From the NCBI GenBank assembly GCA_019246375.1, contig JAFAQO010000714.1, forward strand, positions 1 through 14,023: a DNA stretch of 14,023 nucleotides, read 5' to 3'. Source of the DNA: Mycobacterium sp. GTDB taxonomy: Bacteria; Actinomycetota; Actinomycetes; Mycobacteriales; Mycobacteriaceae. The notes under the pieces were generated by a model, which was given only the letters and a program-made list of their open reading frames with translations, had not been told where the DNA came from and made no database searches. Shown here one piece after another: positions 8,242-14,023 of this stretch. A program made the translations under genes and the position numbers. Position 1 is the stretch's first letter. Every line of letters starts with the position of its first letter.

Positions 8242-8268
8242 GCGGTACACCGGGCCGGTTGACGGTGC

Positions 8269-8703
8269 ATGACCGAAATCCCCGACGCCGAAACGATCAA
8301 AGCTTTCAACAAAACCATCATCGACGAGTTCCGGGCTAACGACGGCAAAGTCGGCGGGCAGTTCGCCGGGTCTGATCTGCTGCTGCTCACGACGACGGGC
8401 GCCAAGTCCGGTAAGCGGCGTACCGCGCCGTTGGCCTACCTACGGATTGACGGCAAGCTGATCATCATCGGCTCCTTCGCGGGTGCCGACGTCGACCCGG
8501 CATGGGTGCACAACGTGCGGGCCAACCCGTCGGCGCATGTTGAGATCGGTACCGAATCCTTCGACGTCAGTACCCGCGAACTGCCACCCGGCGAACGGGA
8601 TACCGCCTTCCCCAAGATCGCCGCCGCGGCGCCGGGTTTCGCCGACTACCAGGCAAAGACCACTAGGGTGATCCCACTGTTCGAGCTGCAGCCGGTGATC
8701 TAG
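8269..8703 (+). CDS. Deazaflavin (F420)-dependent nitroreductase-family protein
   Basis: This 144-residue split-barrel protein is of the DDN / F420H2-dependent reductase family (DUF385), an actinobacterial group that includes the pretomanid-activating Ddn. Evidence: GGQFAGSDLLLLTTTGAKSG at 29-48 followed by KRRTAPLAY, where the Lys/Arg/Thr stretch binds the F420 phosphate tail; GSFAGADVDPAWVHNVRANP at 68-87; VEIGTESFDVSTREL; and a C-terminal YQAKTTRVIPLFEL. Members transfer hydride from F420H2 to quinones, aflatoxins or nitro compounds; the natural substrate here is unknown. The start is ATG 8269 with a weak purine stretch upstream. It probably shares a transcript with the thioesterase. Confidence 0.92.
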   Translation: MTEIPDAETIKAFNKTIIDEFRANDGKVGGQFAGSDLLLLTTTGAKSGKRRTAPLAYLRIDGKLIIIGSFAGADVDPAWVHNVRANPSAHVEIGTESFDVSTRELPPGERDTAFPKIAAAAPGFADYQAKTTRVIPLFELQPVI

Positions 8704-8763
8704 CCGCTCCGCCATTTCGTCGGCCTCGTCGTCGGGTAAGCGGGGGGCGTCATGAGCCGTGCG

Positions 8764-8933
8764 TCAGCCGTTCTTCGCGCCGATCGCGGCGGTCGCTTCG
8801 CCGAGGAACTCCTTCACCAGCTGCTTCGGGGCCTGCACCAACCATGCTCGGTGATCAGCTCGCGCAGTTCGGAAACGGCGATCCCACCAAGTCTGACCAG
8901 CACCGCTGGGTAGCCGTCGGCATGCGGGTTCAC
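8764..8933 (-). pseudogene. YjbR/MmcQ family remnant, 5'-truncated and frameshifted
   Basis: On the minus strand, one frame reads VNPHADGYPAVLVRLGGIA then VSELRELITE. After the GAG at 8847-8849 the similarity moves to another frame, AWLVQAPKQLVKEFLGEA, ending at TGA 8764. Adding one base near 8846-8849 rejoins them as ...RELITE-AWLVQAPKQLV..., the typical C-terminal half of YjbR/MmcQ proteins (about 115 residues when intact, with a DNA-binding-like fold). The N-terminal half is absent. The remnant begins at a GTG (8931-8933) that overlaps the HxlR gene stop as GTGA, which looks like translational coupling but may be chance. It has probably lost its function, unless the frameshift is a sequencing error and a short form is made. 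Confidence 0.7.
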
Positions 8934-9616
8934 GCTTTTTTACGGCTGGCTGTCGAGGCCACGGCGGTATCGCCGGTGAGCCGCAAAACGGTCCGCATGG
9001 TGTCGACATCGTCGCGTTTGCCATCAAAGTGCAGCCGGCGCAGGGCGGCGAGACGCTGCTTGGCGGTGGCGCCCAGGCGAGCAGTCACCAGGTCGGATGC
9101 GGACGCGGTCAAAGTCACGTCTGGTTGGTGCCGCGCCCCGGCGAGTCGTCCGGCGGTGACGGCGAAATCGAAACTGCGACCGTCGATCTGCACGCGATAC
9201 GTTGCCTCGACCCCGACGGCGCCGACGAAGTCGAAACCGAGGAGCAGACCGACGAGAAACCCGTTAAGCGGTGAAGGGAATCCCCGCGTGCCGACTCGCA
9301 TCGTGTGCAGGCCGAAGCGGGCAATGGCGCCAAGGATCGGAAGCACCAGGCGCCATCCGTCGTCGCTGAGGGTGTAGACAGTACGTGCGATCGGCGGGGG
9401 CAACTCGTTGCGCTCGACGACTCCGGCCTGTTCGAGTTCGCCAAGGCGTTGGGCCAGCAGATTCGTCGCGATGCCGGGCAACTGCTCCCGCAGGTCGCTG
9501 TAGCGGCGCGGGCCGCCGACGAGTTCACGCAAAATCAGCAGTGTCCAGCGCTCGCCGAGCACGTCCAGTCCTTTGGCGATCGGACAGTTCTGGCCATAGT
9601 TTCGCCGCCCAGTCAC
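8930..9616 (-). CDS. HxlR-family transcriptional regulator with C-terminal SCP2-like domain
   Basis: This 228-residue regulator has an N-terminal HxlR winged helix (about 10-105) and a C-terminal SCP2/sterol-carrier-like domain (about 120-215). The first part shows the conserved Cys11 in NCPIAKGLDVLGERWTLLIL, then GGPRRYSDLREQLPGIATNL with LLAQRLGELEQAGVV as the recognition region, and a wing ending RTVYTLSDDGWRL. The second part shows ATYRVQIDGRSFDFAVTAG and PDVTLTASASDLVTARLGA, a lipid-binding type fold that may sense a hydrophobic ligand. The start is GTG 9616; no in-frame ATG lies upstream and no ribosome site is seen, but a TAGAAT -10 box seven bases away suggests a leaderless transcript. 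It is divergent from an NmrA-like/methyltransferase operon that it probably controls. Confidence 0.93.
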   Translation of the reverse strand: MTGRRNYGQNCPIAKGLDVLGERWTLLILRELVGGPRRYSDLREQLPGIATNLLAQRLGELEQAGVVERNELPPPIARTVYTLSDDGWRLVLPILGAIARFGLHTMRVGTRGFPSPLNGFLVGLLLGFDFVGAVGVEATYRVQIDGRSFDFAVTAGRLAGARHQPDVTLTASASDLVTARLGATAKQRLAALRRLHFDGKRDDVDTMRTVLRLTGDTAVASTASRKKA

Positions 9617-9622
9617 GCGACC

Positions 9623-9637
9623 ATTCTATCGCTTAGA
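9623..9637 (-). promoter_or_regulatory. HxlR gene -10 box overlapped by inverted repeat
   Basis: TAGAAT (complement of 9623-9628) is a good -10 box that places the transcript start at the GTG of the HxlR gene. The inverted repeat TCTA-TCGCT-TAGA at 9625-9637 covers it. I see no convincing -35. This is a candidate autoregulatory operator. Confidence 0.4.
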
Positions 9638-9657
9638 CAGATTTCAATGCCAGTTAG

Positions 9658-9686
9658 TTGAATTGTTTGTTCTATGAGTTTAGATT
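9658..9686 (+). promoter_or_regulatory. Promoter of the NmrA-like/methyltransferase operon with overlapping inverted repeat
   Basis: TTGAAT (9658-9663), 17 bases, then TAGATT (9681-9686) give 4/6 matches at each sigma-70-like hexamer with ideal spacing. The inverted repeat TCTA-N6-TAGA at 9671-9684 runs into the -10 box and resembles the repeat over the divergent promoter. A GC palindrome, CCGGCCGGCCGG (9711-9722), lies in the leader just before the ribosome site GAAAGGA (9725-9731). Confidence 0.5.
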
Positions 9687-9738
9687 GCTATTAGATGGCT
9701 GCGCCGCGGACCGGCCGGCCGGCTGAAAGGACAACATC

Positions 9739-10662
9739 ATGACCGTCGCACCCGTCCTGGTGACCGGCGCCGCGGGCGGCAGGCAAGGCTCTACAGGTTT
9801 GCACGTCACCCGGCTCCTGCTGGACAAGGGCCGCGCCGTACGCGCCTTCGTGCACCGACTCGACGAACGATCCGACCGTCTCGGCGCGCTCGGCGCCGAA
9901 GTCGTTCAAGGCGACCTACACGACTTCGGATCCGTCACGGCCGCGATGAGCGGTGTCCGTCGGGCCTACTTCGCCTATCCGGTACAGGAGGGCCTGCTCG
10001 AGGCCGCCGCGACGTTCGCCGCCGTGGCGCGCTCGGCCGGTGTCGAGCAAGTCGTGAATCTGTCGCAGTGGCTGCAGGCCACCGGCGAGCAGCCCACGCC
10101 GCACCAGTCCCGGCATTGGTTGGTAGAGCAGATCTTCGACTGGGCCCGGGTCGGTGCCGTGCATCTGGACGCCACCGTCTTCTATGAGAACCTGTGCACC
10201 TGGGCGCTGGCCAGCCTGAGCCGAGCGCGCGTGATCGCCCTGCCGTGGGGACCGCAAACTACCGCGATCCCGATGGTGGGCGCCCAAGATGTCGCCCGCG
10301 TGGCCGCGGCCGTGCTCACCGGCCCGGTGCTGCCGAATGGCACGGTGATTCGACTGATGGCCGGTGCGGTCACCAACAAAGAGATTGCCGAGGCGTTCAG
10401 CCAGGTCCTTGGTCGGTCGGTGGACTATGTCGAGATCAGCGAAAAGCAGTGGGCCAGTGCCGCTTCGGCTGCAGGGGTTAATGCTGTTGCGGTCGAACAC
10501 CTCACGCATTTGTGGCGCTACTTACGCACTCTCGCACCGGAATACCAGGCCTTCTATCACCTCACCGACGCGTTCGAAGACTTCACCGGTGAGCCACCGC
10601 AGTCTTTGCCGAATTTTCTGCGCGAGCACCAAGACCTGTTCGCGCCGGCGGTGGCACGATGA
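9739..10662 (+). CDS. NmrA-like NAD(P)-binding protein (atypical SDR)
   Basis: This 307-residue atypical short-chain dehydrogenase/reductase of the NmrA/TMR type has a Rossmann N-terminus, VLVTGAAGGRQGSTGLHV (7-23), with the glycine-rich dinucleotide loop. VRAFVHRLDERSDRL follows the second strand, then VVQGDLHDFGSVTAAMSGV and VEQVVNLSQW. The C-terminal substrate domain includes PMVGAQDVARVAAAVL and TNKEIAEAFSQVLGR. I see no clear SDR Tyr-x-x-x-Lys active site, so it may be a redox sensor or a reductase with a different mechanism. ATG 9739 has GAAAGGA seven bases upstream. The stop overlaps the next gene as ATGA, so the two are translationally coupled. The divergent HxlR regulator suggests induction by an electrophile or hydrophobic compound (inference). 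Confidence 0.9.
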   Translation: MTVAPVLVTGAAGGRQGSTGLHVTRLLLDKGRAVRAFVHRLDERSDRLGALGAEVVQGDLHDFGSVTAAMSGVRRAYFAYPVQEGLLEAAATFAAVARSAGVEQVVNLSQWLQATGEQPTPHQSRHWLVEQIFDWARVGAVHLDATVFYENLCTWALASLSRARVIALPWGPQTTAIPMVGAQDVARVAAAVLTGPVLPNGTVIRLMAGAVTNKEIAEAFSQVLGRSVDYVEISEKQWASAASAAGVNAVAVEHLTHLWRYLRTLAPEYQAFYHLTDAFEDFTGEPPQSLPNFLREHQDLFAPAVAR

Positions 10663-11519
10663 GCGCCGAACCGTCGTCGGCCAGCACCTATGTGCTGGGT
10701 CACGCCGACGTCGAGATCCAGCGACTGCTGCTGCAAGCACGCCTTTACGACAAGGACACCGAGCACGCGCTGCGGCGCGCCGGGCTGCGGCCGGGCATGC
10801 GGGTGCTGGATGTGGGCTGCGGCCCCGGCGATGTGTCGTTCGTGGCCGCTCGGCTGGTCGGGGCCGCCGGAACGGTACTGGGCGTCGACGCCGCCGAGGT
10901 TGTCGAGGTGGCCCGAACCCGGGCCGCCGAGCAGGGCCTGTCGTGGGTCAGTTTCGAGCAGACCACGATCGGCGACATCGCCCTGGACGAACCGGTCGAC
11001 GCGGTGGTCGGGCGGCTGATCCTGATGCATCTGCCCGACCCGGCGTCGGCACTGCGCCAGCTCGCCGCGCTGGTCCGGCCCGGTGGTGTGATCGCGTTCT
11101 GCGAGACTGACATCGGCGCGGTGTGCAGCGTCCCGGAGACGCCCCAGTTTCGCGCGGTGTCAGAAGGCATCGTGAGCGCTTTTCGGGCCGTTGGTCTTGA
11201 TCCCAGGTTCGGCACGACGCTGCACGGTCTGTTTCAGCGCGCAGGCTTGCCCCCACCGCAGCTGGCCCTTGCGGCGCCGATCGGCGGAGTCAACGCGCCC
11301 GATATCTTCGCCTACGCGATGGAGGTGTGGCGCTTGGTGCTGCCTATCGCCGAACGACTGGGCTTGGTCACCGACGAACTCGCTGACATCGATACGGTGT
11401 TGGCGCGCTGGCGGGAGGAAGCTGCGGCGGCGGGCGCCGTCGTGACGATGCCGCCGATGATCAGCGCGTGGTGTCATCGGCCGGCGGAGTTCGCCTCGCT
11501 CAGCGCACCTGCCGCTTAG
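10659..11519 (+). CDS. Class I SAM-dependent methyltransferase
   Basis: This 286-residue Rossmann-fold methyltransferase has motif I MRVLDVGCGPGDVSFVAA from residue 47, motif II GTVLGVDAAE with acidic Asp77, a motif IV region VDAVVGRLILMHLPDP, and LAALVRPGGVIAFCETD as the post-motif strand. The C-terminal ~120 residues form a separate cap (HGLFQRAGLPPPQLALAAP, then PISERLG-like helices, PPMISAWCHRP) likely to bind the substrate. That fits small-molecule methylation rather than RNA or protein, but the substrate cannot be told. It overlaps the NmrA-like gene by four bases and ends 31 bases before the convergent hydrolase. Confidence 0.9.
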   Translation: MSAEPSSASTYVLGHADVEIQRLLLQARLYDKDTEHALRRAGLRPGMRVLDVGCGPGDVSFVAARLVGAAGTVLGVDAAEVVEVARTRAAEQGLSWVSFEQTTIGDIALDEPVDAVVGRLILMHLPDPASALRQLAALVRPGGVIAFCETDIGAVCSVPETPQFRAVSEGIVSAFRAVGLDPRFGTTLHGLFQRAGLPPPQLALAAPIGGVNAPDIFAYAMEVWRLVLPIAERLGLVTDELADIDTVLARWREEAAAAGAVVTMPPMISAWCHRPAEFASLSAPAA

Positions 11520-11550
11520 CCGGGCCGCACGCCGAGGTTGTCGATGGCGG

Positions 11551-12789
11551 CTAACTCGCGGACTCCGTCTGCGGTGTCGATTGACTCAGCCATTCGCGCA
11601 GTTTCGCGTAAATCGCCGGATCGTTGAGCAGGTCGAAGTGGTGCAGACCGGCCAGCGTGAGCCCGTGCGCCGGCTCGAACGGGATCCGCCGGATCTTGCC
11701 CATCCCGGAGGCGCTTTGGGAGCGCACCAAGTAGTCGCCAAGAATTACGCCGACCGCCCGCGGCCCGGTGGTGGCGACGAAGTGGTAGACGGCCCCGGGA
11801 AGAAACGGCACCTCATGGCAGCGGTCCCGCAGAAACTCGTCCGGGTCACACTCGCTCCAGTCCTCCTCGAGCAATGCGCCGTACCGCAGATCCTTCACGC
11901 CTGCGGCGCGGGCGTTGAGAAATGCGGACACGGCGCGGGTCTCTGGCAGCCGGGCCAGCGCCCAGGATGCGGCATTGACACCTTTTTCCAGGTCGGCTCC
12001 CAGGTGCGGGGAGCCAAGGCAGACCACGTGGCGGACGGCGTCGGTCCAGCCGTGCTGTTGCTGGGTGCCGTAGTGGCAAGCGCTGCGTACCACCAGGCCG
12101 CCCATCGAATGACCTACCAATGCGATCTCCTCGACCGGCACCGGCCACATCGCTTGCAACTGCTTCACCAGGTCGGCCAGGGCTTTCCCGTTGTCGGAGA
12201 TGTGCAGACCCGTGTTGTAGCGCAGATAGACCGGGGTGAAGCCCAGGTCGGCGGCCAGTCGTGCTCCGTAGGGGCGCAGACGCTCGCCGGTGCGCGGCCG
12301 GCGCCACCACAGCCGTTCGGTCAGACACCAGCCGTGCATGAACACCACGATCCGGCCGGTGGCTTTCGGGAACGCCGCGGCAATGGCCGCGGCGTTCATC
12401 GCAACCGGCTTTCCACGGTCGCGTATCTGCATGGTCAGCGCGAATGCATTCCCCCGGTCGGTCATCTCATCGCCGTAGATGCCGTTGAGTGCGGCGATGA
12501 CGCCGGCGACCTTGGGGTGCGATTCGACGGTATCGTCCTCATCGCTGCCGCATGTCTCGGCGGCCACTGCGCCGGCGCCGTTCAGCGATGCCCGCACCGC
12601 CCGGTCGACCGCGTAGTAGGTCACCGCGGCAGTCGTGTTGTGGACGACCTTCACGGGTTTCGACACCGGCCCTATCGTGCCGAAGACGCGGCTCGCGATA
12701 CCGCTGTGCATGTCGCGCACCAGATTCATGAGAACGCGGGTGCCCTCTCCCGCGAGATCGGCCAGTGACCGGATTTCCTGTCGCTGCAC
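11551..12789 (-). CDS. PGAP1-like alpha/beta hydrolase (esterase/lipase)
   Basis: This protein has 412 residues from GTG 12789. The frame stays open upstream, but GGAGGG (complement of 12796-12801) sits six bases before this GTG, and the upstream translation is Arg/Pro-rich, so the shorter form is chosen. The N-terminal ~140 residues are mostly helical and without a signal peptide. The hydrolase fold starts with GRIVVFMHGWCLTE (145-158; oxyanion HGW), then GHSMGG at 226-231 with nucleophile Ser228, CLGSPHLGADLEKG (257-270), GDYLV with likely acid Asp352, and LHHFDLLNDPAIY with the catalytic His at 383 or 384. GSPHLGA is typical of PGAP1-like and lecithin-cholesterol acyltransferase-like lipases. 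It probably acts on a lipid ester. It is divergent from the ATP-grasp gene, sharing a 138-base control region. Confidence 0.92.
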   Translation of the reverse strand: MQRQEIRSLADLAGEGTRVLMNLVRDMHSGIASRVFGTIGPVSKPVKVVHNTTAAVTYYAVDRAVRASLNGAGAVAAETCGSDEDDTVESHPKVAGVIAALNGIYGDEMTDRGNAFALTMQIRDRGKPVAMNAAAIAAAFPKATGRIVVFMHGWCLTERLWWRRPRTGERLRPYGARLAADLGFTPVYLRYNTGLHISDNGKALADLVKQLQAMWPVPVEEIALVGHSMGGLVVRSACHYGTQQQHGWTDAVRHVVCLGSPHLGADLEKGVNAASWALARLPETRAVSAFLNARAAGVKDLRYGALLEEDWSECDPDEFLRDRCHEVPFLPGAVYHFVATTGPRAVGVILGDYLVRSQSASGMGKIRRIPFEPAHGLTLAGLHHFDLLNDPAIYAKLREWLSQSTPQTESAS

Positions 12790-12855
12790 GAGTGACCCTC
12801 CCTGTTCCCACCTTGGGTTCCCATTTTGCGTCTGCCTTCGCGCGTGGTGGTCCAG

Positions 12856-12873
12856 ATTACCGATACCGATAAT
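12856..12873. promoter_or_regulatory. Palindrome overlapping a -10 box between hydrolase and ATP-grasp genes
   Basis: ATTACCGATACCGATAAT is an 18-bp dyad with the pattern ATTAnCGnTAnCGnTAAT (14 of 18 positions pair). Its right end contains GATAAT (12868-12873), a 5/6 match to the -10 consensus on the plus strand, placing a start near 12880, about 48 bases before GTG 12928. No -35 hexamer is evident. A repressor bound here would stop the ATP-grasp gene and possibly the divergent hydrolase. Confidence 0.45.
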
Positions 12874-12913
12874 GGCTGTGGGTGCACCGGGCCGCGGTGC
12901 GTGCCGACGGGTC

Positions 12914-12920
12914 AGGAGGT
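12914..12920 (+). promoter_or_regulatory. Strong ribosome binding site fixing the ATP-grasp start
   Basis: AGGAGGT lies seven bases before GTG 12928. The other in-frame GTG at 12901 lies before this site and has no purine-rich stretch of its own, so 12928 is preferred. Confidence 0.8.
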
Positions 12921-12927
12921 CGGGTCG

Positions 12928-14023
12928 GTGTCGTTGTCGCGGGAGGCCTCGCCCGGATCCCGGCGCGTGGCGGCGCAGCACGATCCAGACCAGTTGCTGG
13001 CCGGCTACCGCGCCGCCCGGGACCAAGAAGCGCTCTTCGACCCCGACAGCGAATCGCGTTTCGGGTCCACCGGGTACGACGAGTTCATCGACGCCGCGGG
13101 CAATGTCCGGCCGGGCTGGTCTGAGCTGGCGGAGGTCATCGGGAAGCGCGGACGGGCGGGTTTAGACCGGCTGCGCGAGACCGTGAGCGCCCTGGTTGAC
13201 CGCGACGGCATCACCTACATCGCCATCGACGCTGACGTCGACGGTCACGGTAGCGCCGCGCCCCGGCCCTGGCACTTGGATGGCCTGCCGCTGCTGGTCT
13301 CCGCGGAAGACTGGGCCACACTGGAATCCGGTGTGGCACAACGAAGCCGGCTGCTCGACGCGGTGCTCGCCGATCTTTACGGGCCACGGCGAGTCGTCAC
13401 CGGCGGGGTGTTGCCGCCCGAGCTGTTGTTCTCGCATCCCGGCTATGTCCGAGCCGCCCAGGGCATCGAGATACCCGGGGGGCACCAACTGTTTATGCAC
13501 GCCTGCGATCTCAGCCGGGATCCGACCGGCGATTTCCTGGTCAACGCCGACTGGACGCAGGCGCCGTCGGGAGCCGGATACGCGCTGGCCGACCGCCGTG
13601 TCGTCGCGCAGGCGGCTCCGGACCTTTTCGAGCGGTTCGGACCGCGACCGACCACACCTTTCGCGCAAACCCTGCGGCTGGCGCTCATCGAGGCCGCGCC
13701 GGAAGCCGCCGAGGATCCCGTAGTGGTGGTGCTCAGCCCGGGCATCTACTCCGAAACGGCGTTCGACCAGGCCTATTTGGCATCGGTGTTGGGTTTCCCG
13801 CTGGTGGAAAGCGCCGATCTGGTCGTGCGCGACGGCAAGTTGTGGATGCGGTCGCTGGGCACCCTCGAACGCGTCGACGTGGTGCTGCGCCGCGTCGACG
13901 CCGACTACGCCGATCCGCTGGATTTGCGCAGCGATTCGCGGCTGGGTGTGGCGGGGCTGGTCGAGGCGCAGCGGCGCGGAACGGTGACCGTAGTCAACAC
14001 GCTGGGCAGCGGCATCCTGGAAA
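12928..14023 (+). CDS. Circularly permuted ATP-grasp type 2 protein (Rv2567-like), N-terminal part
   Basis: The first ~365 residues are present and the gene continues past the window. The protein starts SLSREASPGSRRVAAQ and then follows the DUF404/DUF407 pattern (CP_ATPgrasp). Recognisable pieces are GYDEFIDAAGNVRPGWSELA, ITYIAIDADVDGHG, PRPWHLDGLPLLV, SRLLDAVLADLYGPRRVV, LPPELLFSHPGYVRAA, LFMHACDLSRDPTGDFLV followed by NADWTQAPSGAGYALADRR, then VVVLSPGIYSETAFDQAYLA and VVNTLGSGILE at the edge. Family members form amide bonds or modify peptides using ATP and are often encoded with alpha-E (DUF403) and transglutaminase-like proteins. In M. tuberculosis Rv2567 (884 residues, as I recall) the alpha-E part is fused behind. 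Whether that fusion is present here cannot be seen. Confidence 0.9.
   Translation, partial: MSLSREASPGSRRVAAQHDPDQLLAGYRAARDQEALFDPDSESRFGSTGYDEFIDAAGNVRPGWSELAEVIGKRGRAGLDRLRETVSALVDRDGITYIAIDADVDGHGSAAPRPWHLDGLPLLVSAEDWATLESGVAQRSRLLDAVLADLYGPRRVVTGGVLPPELLFSHPGYVRAAQGIEIPGGHQLFMHACDLSRDPTGDFLVNADWTQAPSGAGYALADRRVVAQAAPDLFERFGPRPTTPFAQTLRLALIEAAPEAAEDPVVVVLSPGIYSETAFDQAYLASVLGFPLVESADLVVRDGKLWMRSLGTLERVDVVLRRVDADYADPLDLRSDSRLGVAGLVEAQRRGTVTVVNTLGSGILE

Noticed and set aside
7777..8250. Minus-strand open frame of 157 codons opposite the thioesterase
   Set aside because: The plus strand encodes a clear hotdog thioesterase with the HGG motif; the minus frame is low-complexity and Arg-rich.
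9711..9722. CCGGCCGGCCGG palindrome as an operator or hairpin
   Set aside because: It is a self-complementary GC run without a loop; such runs are expected in a GC-rich leader. Kept only as a note in the promoter entry.
12790..13026. N-terminal extension of the alpha/beta hydrolase to 491 residues
   Set aside because: The extension overlaps the divergent ATP-grasp gene and its promoter, is Arg/Pro-rich, and a strong ribosome site precedes the internal GTG at 12789.

Overview
The window looks like chromosomal DNA of a mycobacterium or a very close relative. The genes are GC-rich, with GTG/TTG starts and purine-rich ribosome sites. The gene set is typical: a WS/DGAT acyltransferase, a FadD acyl-CoA ligase, an actinobacterial AspRS, a secreted resuscitation-promoting factor (Rpf), a deazaflavin (F420)-dependent reductase-like protein, an HxlR-SCP2 regulator, and an Rv2567-like circularly permuted ATP-grasp protein. 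From memory, M. tuberculosis also has aspS (Rv2572c) divergent from a ketopantoate-reductase-like gene (Rv2573), with Rv2567 nearby. The right part of the window therefore looks like a variant of that locus with different genes in between.

Layout. 1-451: 3' end of an amidohydrolase-2 (decarboxylase-like) gene. 553-2025 (-) and 2167-3984 (+): a divergent pair, WS/DGAT acyltransferase and long-chain acyl-CoA ligase, which could form a fatty-acid activation to neutral-lipid pathway. Their intergenic gap holds two overlapping palindromes. 4103-4999 (-) and 5173-6954 (+): ketopantoate-reductase-like protein divergent from aspartyl-tRNA synthetase. 6955-7059: repeat- and hairpin-rich convergent gap. 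7060-7500 (-): Rpf. 7501-7839: the only long gene-poor stretch, of which 7501-7740 is about 39% GC. It has short direct repeats and a 9-bp tandem repeat. 7840-8241 (+) and 8269-8703 (+): PaaI-like thioesterase and DDN-like protein.

8764-8933 (-): a truncated and frameshifted YjbR/MmcQ remnant directly behind 8930-9616 (-), an HxlR regulator fused to an SCP2-like domain. That regulator is divergent from a two-gene operon at 9739-11519 (+), an NmrA-like oxidoreductase and a methyltransferase joined by an ATGA overlap. The gap between them carries two similar inverted repeats, each overlapping one of the two predicted -10 boxes. 11551-12789 (-): a PGAP1-like alpha/beta hydrolase. It is divergent from 12928 to the window end (+), the N-terminal part of a circularly permuted ATP-grasp protein. 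A palindrome overlaps the -10 box between these two.

I see no CRISPR array, insertion sequence, phage gene, tRNA or rRNA. No obviously new multi-gene system is visible. The best leads are the operator architectures at 9616-9739, 2119-2143 and 12856-12873, the AT-rich island upstream of the Rpf gene, and the YjbR remnant.
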